A stretch of DNA of 64,000 nt from Siphonodentalium dalli. Taxonomy: Eukaryota; Mollusca; Scaphopoda; Gadilida; Siphonodentaliidae. Position 1 is the first letter of the stretch. Each line of letters opens with the position of its first letter. The notes beneath the pieces were generated by a model. The model searched no databases, was not told the origin of the DNA, and saw nothing but the letters and a program-made list of their open reading frames with translations. Positions 1 to 11,436 of this stretch are shown here, piece by piece. A program made the position numbers and the translations under genes. The stretch is taken from the NCBI GenBank assembly GCA_032622095.1, contig CP136069.1, positions 129,439,123 through 129,503,122 of the forward strand, given 5' to 3'.

Positions 1-300
1 TTTGGTTCCCCTCTCCCCTTCCGTTAATCCCTGACTCAAACGACGCCACTTTTGACATATTTAAACCACACCGTTGGATTCTTCATATCATGGGGATGAT
101 TATATGTAAGGTTCGTGGCAATCGGCGACAGAAAAAAAATCTGCCCCCCCCCCCCCGTCCGGGCACCCCTGACGCGAACGGCGTGACTTTTGCCATATTT
201 AAACCACGCCATTAGATTCCTCATATTATGGGGATGATTATATATAAGTTTTGTGGCAATCGGCGACAAATGTTTTTCTGCCCCTCCCTCTTTTCTGCCC
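1..300. repeat. Degenerate ~138-bp satellite, left part
   Basis: Two imperfect monomers are visible; the anchor TTTAAACC recurs at about 60 and 198. Each monomer carries a phrase like ATCATGGGGATGATTATAT followed by GGCAATCGGCGACA and a C-rich stretch. A run of about 13 C lies at 138-153. The same phrases recur at 1561-3357 and 4100-4250. No coding potential is supported. Confidence 0.75.
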
Positions 301-488
301 CTGACAACAACGGCGTCACTTTAGAAAATTCTAACCCCGACCATTATCTTTCTCGTAAAAAGCTACTCCTAGTAGACCCCTTTGGCATCATCTAGATGGT
401 CCCGTGTGAATTTCTATAGAACACAGACAGACAGACAGACATTCGCAAATATAGATATAGATAATTACAAGCATGGGTATATAATATA
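300..488. repeat. Satellite edge with (CAGA)n, duplicated at 4151-4335
   Basis: The block from the GACAACAACGGCGTCACTTT phrase to the CAGACAGACAG tract and ATTCGCAAATATAGATATAG is nearly identical to 4151-4335. The copies differ mainly in the number of CAGA units. Confidence 0.8.
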
Positions 489-640
489 CTAGCAGGGTTA
501 CCCGGCGTTGCCCAGGTTAATGCGGTGAGAAACCCTCTGTATGCTGTGGATATTTGTTGGGGATAGAGAATGCTCTTGCTTAAAAGTGTTATACGTTTTC
601 TCATAAATTGTATATTCAAATAGCATCATAAAACATGATT
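489..640 (-). mobile_element. Helitron 3' end (partial, minus strand)
   Basis: Read on the minus strand, the sequence ends in a GC-rich hairpin (GGGCAACGCC-type core), a short spacer and a terminal CTAG at 492-489 followed by T. This is the Helitron 3' signature (hairpin, CTRR, A^T insertion). The TC start on the right was not located with confidence, so the right limit is a guess. Confidence 0.5.
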
Positions 641-1560
641 ATTACAGTCATGGGATATAAGTAGTGGCTCACCTTGTCAATTGTCATTCTGTTTGTCGCG
701 ATTAATCCGTTCCAACAATAACGAAGTATGTATTTATTTACAACTGCGTATACATTAGACGTTATAATATGATACATGAACATCATACACACATTAGTTC
801 GATAAAAGATGATAATTGGGTTTTAAATATTGAGATGTATCAATCAATTTAGTGGGTTGAACTAAGTTCTCGAGGACACCTGGCTATCTCCATGAAGATG
901 CAGATGTTTTAAAGAAATTTCCAGGTGCTCCTCTGTTCATGGTGCTATATATTGGCTAAATATTCTCAGTTTAAACGAAATTTTGATGCGCATAAATATT
1001 AGCTACATGTGCCAGGCACAGAGCGAGATTTTGAGTTGTTTATGTCAGTCGAGGAGTCTGTTACAAAACACTTGTCAGATGTGCAGTATTGGTAGGATCC
1101 TGAAAAGTCTTATGCTACTAACTGCGTTTTCTTGTATATCAGAAGAAACCATATTTGACTGCACACTGTGACCACTATTTTTGAACAGGCCTTCCATATC
1201 TCTTGACAAATTGTAACTTTTTTGTGGAAGCTGTATTGAATGGAACAGACTCAATTTTGTTATAATATATATGCAATCCTCTGACGGCTCGGGGTCTCTC
1301 AGTTTGCACGAATATATGTATCTCTTCAATAGAATGATAAATGTACGTTTAATGCTTCTTCTATGTATCTCTTTTTGCTAGCTCATTTTGTGAATGCCCT
1401 GATTGCTATTCCCATATAAATATGACAGTTAAGAAGATATAATTGTTCAAGTGATTTAGTGGGTAACCATATGTCGGGATTGAGAAATGTGAACGTCCAA
1501 AACTACTTAAAATGATATGGAGATGGCCTGGGTGACTGTATATAACTTATATGTGGATAG
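641..1560. other. No recognised feature
   Basis: AT-rich unique-looking sequence. Short open frames exist but none resembles a known protein or has exon-like borders. Confidence 0.5.
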
Positions 1561-3357
1561 AGGCGAATAGCATTCTTATCAATGATAGTGCACATCCGCT
1601 CGCCATCCGCGACGCAAACGACACCAAATGTGATTTAATTCATGGTATATCATTTAGAGAAAAACGTGTATGAATTCGGTGGAAATTGGTGCCAAATAAA
1701 TGTGTACCAGCGTTTGCCTCTTTTGACATATTTAAACCATTCCCATTAGACTCATGGTCAGTCATGGATGCATGATATACTGGCGATGATTATATATATG
1801 TTTGGCGGTATTCAGCAACTAAACAAATTCTGAGAATAGTTATGACCCATATCTCTCACCCAACTGACAACAATATGACGTCTTTAAATCACACGATGAT
1901 ATTCCTCGTATCATAGAGAAGAATAATATATCAATTTGGTGGAAATCTGGGCTAAAAATAGTTTATTAAATCAATTGTTGATGCAACGTTGACTCGAACA
2001 ACGCCATATTGCGAAGGTGATTATGTATTCGTTTAGTGGAAATCGGCGACAAAACTATTTCACGATATATTTTTAATTTTGCCGACCTCCCCCTTTTCTT
2101 CCCCTGACACCAACAGCGTCATTTTAGAAAATTTTTACCCGCACCGTTATCTTCCTTGTAAACAGTTACCCCTCTTAGAACGCCTTGGTGCCATCTCGAT
2201 TGTACCGCGTAAAGTTATATATAGAACGCACACAGACAGACAGAAAGACAGACAGAAAGACAGCACGATTTTATTTCTTGTATCATTTGAGAAGAACGTG
2301 TCTGAATTAGTACTAAAAATATTTTGTATCAGTCTTGGTGACCCCCCGTCCCTATTTCAGTCTCAAGCTGCACACACTAAGACTCATTAGAGATTAGAGA
2401 TGCATATATATGAAATTGGTGAAAATTGGCGAGTATACAAATTCGTATCAAATTTAAGGTCCCAATATCTCTCACCCATAGGGCACAAATTTGGTGTATC
2501 TAAACGACACGATAAGATTCCTCGTATCACAGAGAAGAATATGTATCAATCTGGTGGAAATCGGCACTAAACATATATACATAATTTGCTGTGTCCCTCT
2601 CATCTCTATACACCACTGACTCGAATGGCCCAACTTATGACATCCTTAAAGCACACGATTATACTCCTGATATCATGGAGATCATTGTTTATAAGTTTGG
2701 TGATAATCGGCGACTAAACAATTTTTTTTATCAAATTTGGTGCCAATCCACACCCCCATCTCTCAAACAAACAGCACCACTATGGCGTCTTTAAATCACA
2801 CGATTAGATTCCTCGTATCTTGGATAAGAACGTGTATCAATTTGGTGGAAATTGGCGCAAAAATGCAATGCAACCCTGACTCGAATGAGGCCACATTTTG
2901 CAGATATAAGCAACACCATTAGACTCATCATACCATGGGGATGAATTTGTATAAGTGTGGTGGCATTCGGCGACTAAACTAATTATTATCAAATTTAGTG
3001 CCCACCCCCGCCCAATCTCTCAACCAAAAGACAACAATTTGGCGTTGTTAAAGCGCACAATTTGATTCCTTGTATAATGAAGAAGAATATATATCAATTT
3101 GGTGGAGATCGGCGCTAAAATAAGTTTTTCAATTTTGGTGCCCCTCTCCCCTACCGTGCACCCCTGACTCGAACGACGCCACTTTTAAACCACACCGTTG
3201 GTTTTTTCATATCATGGGGATGATTATATATAAGTTTGGTGGAAATCGGCGACAGACAAAAATCTGCCCCTCCCCCTTCCGGGCACCCCTGACGCGAACG
3301 GCGCTACTTTTGCCATATTTAAACCTCACCATTAGATTCCTCATATCATGGGGATTA
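1561..3357. repeat. Degenerate ~138-bp satellite, main block
   Basis: Roughly a dozen diverged monomers built from TTTGGTGGAAATCGGCGACT-like, CTGACTCGAACGACGCCACT-like and CACACGATTAGATTCCTCGT-like phrases. A (CAGA)n-type tract sits near 2228-2262. The block is the target of the Helitron inserted at 3358. Confidence 0.7.
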
Positions 3358-4099
3358 TCTATTATATATTTTGAAAGATCTGTGTGTGTGTGTATGTGTT
3401 TGTTTGTGTGTGTGTTTGAAATCGATGGACTCTAAAACGACTAAGCCAATTTCGATGAAATTTGGTATTTTAGGGTATTTTCGGCCGGAGACGAACATAG
3501 GCATATTTATTTGTCCGTGCGAGATCAACTTTTCACGTGCGGAGGTCAAATCTATTTTTACGCCGTTTTTGCGCTAATATATTTCAGTTCGGTGCTCACA
3601 AATCGATTCGATATAGCGCGAATAATAAATTGCCAGTCATATAATTTGCACGGTTAGAATCTGTGTGGCTTCATCTTTCCAACGATATATAATATGTATG
3701 TATCCGTTTTAGTTATCTGCCTCAATTATTAGGTACAAGTGGTACGATGCTTTTATCGGGATAAAATCAATGCGTAATTTCTATGACGTCGTCAGAGGTC
3801 ATAAAGTTAGATTACGTTAACTCTCACCCTGCCGATGCATTTGACTGTGTCGCGTTAACTCATCACCGGCCGAGGTATCCGCAAATGACATTGGGCTATA
3901 TATCTCGCAAACGGGTGTAGCTATCGACTTGAAATTTGGTATGTGAATGTATCTTGCCCCGGATACGAATTTTATCGGGTCGCCGAGCACGTGCGACACC
4001 AGCTTCGCGCATGCGCAGACCAGATCTAGGAAACGGGTGGAGCAATCGACTTGAAATTTGGTTTTTGAATAGCCCGGACGAAGTCGGGTCACCTTCTAG
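3358..4099 (+). mobile_element. Non-autonomous Helitron, 742 bp
   Basis: It begins TCTATTATATATTTTGAAAG and ends CACCTTCTAG. Just before the end is a hairpin (CCC-G-GAC, loop GAA, GTCGGG) separated by 7 nt from the terminal CTAG. The flanks are A on the left and T on the right, and comparison with the empty satellite phrase (GGGGATGATTATATATAAG, e.g. at 230-248) places the insertion inside that phrase. 5' TC, 3' CTRR, subterminal hairpin and A^T target are the Helitron hallmarks. A (GT)n tract lies close to the 5' end. It has no Rep/helicase ORF, so it would depend on enzymes supplied in trans. It is the inverted relative of the four copies at 6318-9455. Confidence 0.85.
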
Positions 4100-4335
4100 T
4101 TATATATAAGTTTGGTGGCAATCGGCGACAATTTATTTTTTCTGCCCCTCCCCCTTTTCTGCCCCTGACAACAACGGCGTCACTTTAGAAAATTCTAACC
4201 CCGACCATTATCTTTCTCGTAAAAAGCTACTCCTAGTAGACCCCTTTGGCATCATCTAGATGGTCCCCTGTGAATTTCTATAGAACACAGACAGACAGAC
4301 AGACAGACAGACATTCGCAAATATAGATATAGAAG
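4100..4335. repeat. Satellite continuation right of Helitron
   Basis: Resumes with TATATATAAGTTTGGTGGCA and runs to a (CAGA)n tract at 4288-4312. It is a near copy of 240-460. Confidence 0.8.
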
Positions 4336-4862
4336 ATGATCTTGAGCGCGTTACCATTTCTGACTATGGTTTTCTTGTCTATTATTCCGTTCTCTGTCTG
4401 GCATGGCCGTTTGTTCCCATGGTCGGCGAAATCCTTGAGAGATCTATAAATGGCATGGGTGTCCTGGTTGAACCCCACTGGACGGTGGCATTTTTGGATC
4501 AGGTGGGGTGTTTGGGGTGAATATTTAGAATGGCTGGGGGGCACCCTACAACGGAATCTATATAAAACTTGCAAGGAAGAGATACACTATCAAAGCCCAC
4601 TCACAAGTACGAAACCCGGATTATTGATATGTATATAGAGACACTAATATACAATTTTGCTGCAGATCTTTGCCAAAGATTAGGAGCAAAATATATATGT
4701 TGCATCATTATATTATGGAACATAATATGCCAGTGTGGCAGAGAAGTTTCCACCAAACCATGAAAAAGTTTCCCTGAGAGTTCACCCTATTGTTTTTCTC
4801 TGAATGAAACGTGCCGCTTTGTGCATAGCTGATATACATAATAAAGAGTTGAATCATTTAAC
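4336..4862. other. Mostly unique; one short dispersed repeat
   Basis: GCGTTACCATTTCTGACTAT and following bases (4349-4378) recur at 20322-20352. Nothing else is recognised. Confidence 0.5.
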
Positions 4863-5112
4863 TTAAATGCACTCAATCCGATCAGAGGGTCCTATATTAC
4901 TATTTCTTTGGCTTCGGGGGTAAAAAATATTTGATTCGAGTCGAGGAACCCACACATCAAAGCTCAGAGTGATCAGATATCGATTTTTGAAATTCGTTAA
5001 TTTCTAGAAATCTGCCCAGTGGGACACTAAATTAGTCTGCCTCGTGCTCAAACAGGCAAATTGCGGGTGTAAGATGGATCACTCTAAAATCAAGTGGTTG
5101 TTATTGTTAAAA
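4863..5112 (+). repeat. Half copy of TTAA-type foldback MITE
   Basis: Starts with TTAA then a diverged TIR (ACTCAATCCGATC) and carries the family phrases TATTTCTTTGGCTTCGGGGG, TGATTCGAGTCGAGGAACCC and GGGTGTAAGATGGAT. It stops near the family's palindromic centre (AAGTGGTTGTTATTGTTAA). The right arm is missing. Confidence 0.7.
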
Positions 5113-5483
5113 ACTAAAATGTTTCATATTTTTCAGGCCGCCTACTCGATCCCCACCCCAATGAAATGCTACTAACATTTGTACTGTTATCTGCTATGGC
5201 CTAATTATAGGAAAAGGGGGCCACAAATACAAATGGAAATTGTGAATGTTAATTTAATAGCTCAGTCAATTACATATATTGCACATTGTTAGGGGACAAT
5301 ACAACTAATATAACAAAAATATATATAACAAATTAACAATATGTAAATAATATGGAATGTGTAGGTGATAAAATAACCTTGGGCTCTGAATAAATATATT
5401 ATAGTACACTATGTTTAAAATAGACTTTCATGACCTCTGGGATGACTCAAGTTTCTTCAATTTTGTGGGGTACATGTATGTAC
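5113..5483. other. No recognised feature
   Basis: AT-rich sequence without repeat or exon signals that I can identify. Confidence 0.4.
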
Positions 5484-6036
5484 TTAAAGATGCACAATCC
5501 GATTAAATGCCCCTAAAGTATTATTTCTTTGGCTTTGGGGTAAAAAATATTTGATTCGAGTGGCGGAACCTTTTTGAAATCTGTTACAGTAACCAACTAA
5601 TTTCGGAAATTAATCGGAATAGTATCGCCATCAACAAGAATACGGAATGTGTGATAGTTGAAGTGCAGATATATGCATTGCAATTATTTATGAATTGGTA
5701 ATCATGTATGATCCATGTTATATGACACCATGCTGGCTACACGTGTAAATAGTACTAAATACTGTATGTTTACATTCATGACAACACTTGTTGTGGAATT
5801 CAAATTTGAATTAGGAATGACCATATATGGATTTTGTAAACCACACTCGCTCACCTCCAAACTGCCAAGAAAAACCATAATTATAGGACTTTTACGGCAA
5901 ATATGATATCATGATTTGTGCTGTTGTGAGTATTTATTGGTAATAAACTAATTTCTATAACTAAATTGGCTTTTGGTGAAATTCAATTGTTGTTGTAACT
6001 GGATATGGGAACCATCGAATCGGATTATTACCTTTA
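5484..6036. repeat. TTAA-flanked MITE, variant form
   Basis: The left end (TTAAAGATGCACAATCCGAT) and the right end (reverse complement TAAAGGTAATAATCCGATTC) form TIRs. The right ~160 bp matches the right part of the element at 11437-11937, including the phrase AATTCAATTGTTGTTGTAAC. The left ~100 bp matches the foldback MITE family. No ORF of note. Confidence 0.6.
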
Positions 6037-6317
6037 GGTAATTTTATTGTTTACCTTTACTCAATCAAATCATTCCAGTTTCTAGATAATTGCATTTACA
6101 CCCAGGTTCCACTCCTCCTTGACTTGTGGCTGTTCAACCACAGCGTGCTTGGATGACAATCTAAAATTAAATTTCAATATAAAATCTGATAACAAAAATC
6201 TTCATATCTATAGAGGAGATGCTAGTTTACTTGGTAGTTTTGACATAACAGCTTCTCATAATCATATAAATCATAAATGCTAATAATGCCAGACTGTCTT
6301 GACTCATATATATAATA

Positions 6318-7059
6318 CTAGAAGGTGACCCGACTTCGTCCGGGCTATTCAAAAACCAAATTTCAAGTCGATTGCTCCACCCGTTTCCTAGATCTGGTCT
6401 GCGCATGCGCGAAGCTGGTGTCGCACGTGCTCGGCGACCCGATAAAATTCGTATCCGGGGCAAGATACATTCACATACCAAATTTCAAGTCGATAGCTAC
6501 ACCCGTTTGCGAGATATATAGCCCAATGTCATTTGCGGATACCTCGGCCGGTGATGAGTTAACGCGACACAGTCAAATGCATCGGCAGGGTGAGAGTTAA
6601 CGTAATCTAACTTTATGACCTCTGACGACGTCATAGAAATTACGCATTGATTTTATCCCGATAAAAGCATCGTACCACTTGTACCTAATAATTGAGGCAG
6701 ATAACTAAAACGGATACATACATATTATATATCGTTGGAAAGATGAAGCCACACAGATTCTAACCGTGCAAATTATATGACTGGCAATTTATTATTCGCG
6801 CTATATCGAATCGATTTGTGAGCACCGAACTGAAATATATTAGCGCAAAAACGGCGTAAAAATAGATTTGACCTCCGCACGTGAAAAGTTGATCTCGCAC
6901 GGACAAATAAATATGCCTATGTTCGTCTCCGGCCGAAAATACCCTAAAATACCAAATTTCATCGAAATTGGCTTAGTCGTTTTAGAGTCCATCGATTTCA
7001 AACACACACACAAACAAACACATACACACACACACAGATCTTTCAAAATATATAATAGA
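6318..7059 (-). mobile_element. Helitron tandem copy 1 (742 bp)
   Basis: Minus-oriented: CTAG terminus at 6318 with T beyond it on the minus strand, and the TC start at 7059. It is the same length as the solitary copy at 3358-4099 and nearly identical to its reverse complement. The CA/GT microsatellite lies at 7009-7036. Open frames seen inside it recur in all copies because the DNA is repeated, not because they are known genes. Confidence 0.85.
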
Positions 7060-7743
7060 CTAGAAGGTGACCCGACTTCGTCCGGGCTATTAAAAAACCA
7101 AATTTCAAGTCGATTGCTCCACCCGTTTCCTAGATCTGGTCTGCGCATGCGCGAAGCTGGTGTCGCACGTGCTCGGCGACCCGATAAAATTCGTATCCGA
7201 GGCAAGATACATTCACATACCAAATTTCAAGTCGATAGCTACACCCGTTTCCGAGATATATAGCCCAATGTCATTTGCGGATACCTCGGCCGGTGATGAG
7301 TTAACGCGACACAGTCAAATGCATCGGCAGGGTGAGAGTTAACGTAATCTAACTTTATGACCTCTGACGACGTCATAGAAATTACGCATTGATTTTATCC
7401 TGATAAAAGCATCGTACCACTTGTACCTAATAATTGAGGCAGATAACTAAAACGGATACATACATATTATATATCGTTGGAAAGATGAAGCCACACAGAT
7501 TCTAACCGTGCAAATTATATGACTGGCAATTTATTATTCGCGCTATATCGAATCGATTTGTGAGCACCGAACTGAAATATATTAGCGCAAAAACGGCGTA
7601 AAAATAGATTTGACCTCCGCACGTGAAAAGTTGACCTCGCACGGACAAATAAATATGCCTATGTTCGTCTCCGGCCGAAAACACATCCAAATACCAAGTT
7701 TCATCGAAATTGGCTTAGTCGTTTTGGATTCCATCGATTTCAA

Positions 7744-7774
<31 letters not shown>

Positions 7775-7809
7775 AACACATACACAGATCTTTCAAAATA
7801 TATAATAGA
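7060..7809 (-). mobile_element. Helitron tandem copy 2 (750 bp)
   Basis: Directly abuts copies 1 and 3 with no spacer: GA (5' TC on the minus strand) is followed at once by CTAG of the next unit. The extra length is due to a longer (CA)n tract at 7744-7770. Confidence 0.85.
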
Positions 7810-8490
7810 CTAGAAGGTGACCCGACTTCGTCCGGGCTATTCAAAAACCAAATTTCAAGTCGATAGCTCCACCCGTTTCCTAGATCTGGTCTGCGCATGC
7901 GCGAAGCTGGTGTCGCACGTGCTCGGCGACCCGATAAAATTCGTATCCGGGGCAAGATACATTCACATACCAAATTTCAAGTCGATAGCTACACCCGTTT
8001 CCGAGATATATAGCCCAATGTCATTTGCGGATACCTCGGCCGGTGATGAGTTAACGCGACACAGTCAAATGCATCGGCAGGGTGAGAGTTAACGTAATCT
8101 AACTTTATGACCTCTGACGACGTCATAGAAATTACGCATTGATTTTATCCCGATAAAAGCATCGGACCACTTGTACCTAATAATTGAGGCAGATAACTAA
8201 AACGGATACATACATATTATATATCGTTGGAAAGAGGACACGCCACAGATTCTAACCGTGCAAATTATATGACTGGCAATTTATTATTCGCGCTATATCG
8301 AATCGATTTGTGAGCACCGAACTGAAATATATTAGCGCAAAAACGGCGTAAAAACAGATTTGACCTCCGCACGTGAAAAGTTGACCTCGCACGGACAAAT
8401 AAATATGCCTATGTTCGTCTCCGGCCGAAAACACATCCAAATACCAAATTTCATCGAAATTGGCTTAGTCGTTTTTGAGTCCATCGATTT

Positions 8491-8534
<44 letters not shown>

Positions 8535-8565
8535 AACACACAGATCTTTCAAAATATATAATAGA
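7810..8565 (-). mobile_element. Helitron tandem copy 3 (756 bp)
   Basis: Same unit with an expanded (CA)n tract at 8494-8530 and a few substitutions (for example near 8236, where GATGAAGCC is replaced). Junctions to both neighbours are exact. Confidence 0.85.
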
Positions 8566-9368
8566 CTAGAAGGTGACCCGACTTCGTCCGGGCTATTAAA
8601 AAACCAAATTTCAAGTCGATTGCTCCACCCGTTTCCTAGATCTGGTCTGCGCATGCGCGAAGCTGGTGTCGCACGTGCTCGGCGACCCGATAAAATTCGT
8701 ATCCGGGGCAAGATACATTCACATACCAAATTTAAAGTCAATATCTCAACCCGTTTCCGAGATCTCGTCTGCGCATGCGCGAAGCTGGCGTCGCACGTGC
8801 TCGGCGACCCGATAAAATTCGTATCCGGGGCAAGATACATTCACATACCAAATTTCAAGTCGATAGCTACACCCGTTTGCGAGATATATAGCCCAATGTC
8901 ATTTGCGGATACCTCGGCCGGTGATGAGTTAACGCGACACAGTCAAATGCATCGGCAGGGTGAGAGTTAACGTAATCTAACTTTATGACCTCTGACGACG
9001 TCATAGAAATTACGCATTGATTTTATCCTGATAAAAGCATCGTACCACTTGTACCTAATAATTGAGGCAGATAACTAAAACGGATACATACATATTATAT
9101 ATCGTTGGAAAGATGAAGCCACACAGATTCTAACCGTGCAAATTATATGACTGGCAATTTATTATTCGCGCTATATCGAATCGATTTGTGAGCACCGAAC
9201 TGAAATATATTAGCGCAAAAACGGCGTAAAAATAGATTTGACCTCCGCACGTGAAAAGTTGACCTCGCACGGACAAATAAATATGCCTATGTTCGTCTCC
9301 GGCCGAAAACACATCCAAATACCAAATTTCATCGAAATTGGCTTAGTCGTTTTCGAGTCCATCGATTT

Positions 9369-9408
<40 letters not shown>

Positions 9409-9455
9409 AACAAACACATACATACACACACAGATCTTTCAAAATATATAATAGA
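8566..9455 (-). mobile_element. Helitron tandem copy 4 (890 bp) with internal duplication
   Basis: Its TC start is at 9455, followed by T on the plus strand, giving the outer A^T flank of the array. It is ~134 bp longer because the ~121-bp internal subrepeat (ACCAAATTTCAAGTCGAT through AAGATACATTCACAT) occurs once more at about 8730-8855. The (CA)n tract is at 9371-9403. Confidence 0.85.
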
Positions 9456-9517
9456 TAAAGGGTAGATCAATTTATTGTTACCATTATTATATCAAAGTCG
9501 GTTAGTCTGAGTCTGAA

Positions 9518-9548
9518 ATTCCACTGGTTTAGGCTAAACCAGTGGAAT
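9518..9548. other. Perfect 15-bp-arm palindrome
   Basis: ATTCCACTGGTTTAG and its exact reverse complement are separated by a single G. It lies 62 bp right of the Helitron array in otherwise featureless DNA (9456-9970). Confidence 0.7.
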
Positions 9549-9970
9549 GAATGGTTGAAGTTTCCTCTGAACGAAATATGACTGGCCCTATGCTTCCTGA
9601 GAAAACTGCAGCATTTGTATGGGGAAATCAAATCAGATTCTAAATATTCCAGAGGATATATTTATATTCTGTCCAGAAATATAATTTCTCAGAGATTTAG
9701 CATTCGTTTTTTCAATTTTGACTCTTCGTGACTCTCTGTCTTTTCAACCAAACATACTAACAAGTGAAATTTTTATTGTGTTTTATCAGATTTGGAGAAG
9801 GAAGATGCGGTATCGCCCCACATACTAACTGTTACAATGGCCCAGTATGGCATAACAAGGAACATTAAATGTGTAATAATAATCAACAAGACTTCTACTG
9901 AAATAAGGTTTAACAATCCCAAAGAATCAACATGCATGTCTGTTCATCAAGAAGATAATATTTCCAGACT

Positions 9971-10382
9971 TTAAAGGTACTCAATTCGATTAGACGCTCC
10001 TAAATTACTATTTCTTTGGCTTTGAGGAACCCACCCTTCAAAGCTCAGAGTGATCAGATATCGATTTTTGAAGTTTGTTAATTTTGGGAGATCTGGTCCA
10101 CCTGCACGCACTCAAACAGACAAATTGCGGGTGTAAGATGGATAACTCTAAAATTATGTGGTTACTATTAACAATAATAACCACTTGATTTTAGGGTTAT
10201 CCATCGTACACCCGCAATTTGTCTGTTTGAGCACGTGCAAGAGGACCAGATCTCCAAAAATTAACAAACTTCAAAAATCGATATCTGATCACTCTGAGCT
10301 TTGATTCCTCGACTCGAATCAATTGGCCCAAAGCCAAAGAAATAGTCATTTAGGAGCGTCTAATCGGATTGAGTACATTTAA
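9971..10382. repeat. TTAA-flanked foldback MITE, ~410 bp
   Basis: Almost the whole element is palindromic: the arm from TTAAAGGTACTCAATTCGAT to GTGGTTACTATTAA is repeated inverted up to GAGTACATTTAA. TTAA at both ends fits a piggyBac-type target site. There is no ORF, so mobilisation in trans is inferred. Confidence 0.8.
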
Positions 10383-10889
10383 TATGCAAAACCATGTCAC
10401 TTAATTATGGATTATCTCTTCCTATAACAAGTTTTATATAGTTTCCTGGTTATAAAATAATAGATATGAATCAAAGACCCCTGTCGGGAAATGCTTCTAT
10501 TAATTAATATTGATTTTATTTCTAATTTTCTGGTAAAATAAATACGATTAATTTGTGACATTTTACGGTTCGCAGAGTGTAGAAAGTGAGAGAACTCTAT
10601 CTCTATCTAAGATTGCCTGGACGTCTTATTACTGTATAATCTAAAAATAGTAACGAATATATGTCCCGCTATATTATCGCATTATATAAGAAAATATTGG
10701 TATAAAATCGATATAAATTGATAGAAGCGTTTCCAGACAGGTGTCTTCAACCCATATTTATTATTTTATACCTCGGAACTATATAAAATGTGTTTAGGAA
10801 GAGATAATTCATCTTTAAAAGATCACAGTTCTCCATCTTCATGATTTAAAACATGACAGCAATACCTGTTCCAGTGGTATTCATGTACT
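10383..10889. other. No recognised feature
   Basis: AT-rich DNA between two copies of the foldback MITE. Confidence 0.4.
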
Positions 10890-11351
10890 TCGTACTCAAT
10901 CCGATTAAGCACCCCTAAATTACTATTTCTTTGGCTTCGGGGGTAAAAAATATTTGATTCGAGTCGAGGAACACACCCTTCAAAGCTCAGAGTGATCAGA
11001 TATCGATTTTTGAAATTTGTTAATTTTTGGAGATGTGGTCCACTTCCACGTGCTCAAACGGACAAATTGCAGGTGTAAGATGGATAACTATAAAATCAAG
11101 TGGTTACTATTGTTAATAGTAACCACTTGATTTTAGAGTTATCCCATCTTACACCCACAATTTGTCCGTAAATTGTCCGTTTGAGCACGTGGAATTGGAC
11201 CACATCTCCAAAAATTAACAAATTTCAAAAATCGATATATGATCACTTTGAGCTTTGAATGGTGGGTTCCTCGACTCGAATCAAATATTGTTTACCCCTA
11301 AAGCCAAAGAAATGGTAATTTAGGAGCGTCTAATCAGATTGAGTACCTTAA
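10890..11351. repeat. TTAA-type foldback MITE, second copy
   Basis: Left arm from GTACTCAATCCGATTAAGCA, centre near 11110 (ACTATTGTTAATAGT), right arm ending GAGTACCTTAA. The left TTAA is mutated (ACTTC). The arms are nearly identical, so a transcript would fold into a ~220-bp hairpin. Confidence 0.8.
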
Positions 11352-11436
11352 ATGACTAACATTTTGTTGACAAGGATCTAGATATGTGGATTAAAGATTT
11401 GGGTTCCCACAATTTCCCAATGTTGATTTTGGCAAC

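Noticed and set aside
983-1329. Overlapping short frames on both strands near 1 kb
   Set aside because: No domain, no splice context and typical length for random open frames in AT-rich DNA.
6325-9465. Repeated 60-130-codon frames in the Helitron array as a gene family
   Set aside because: The frames recur because the 742-bp unit recurs. They run through the hairpin and the CA tract and are open on both strands.
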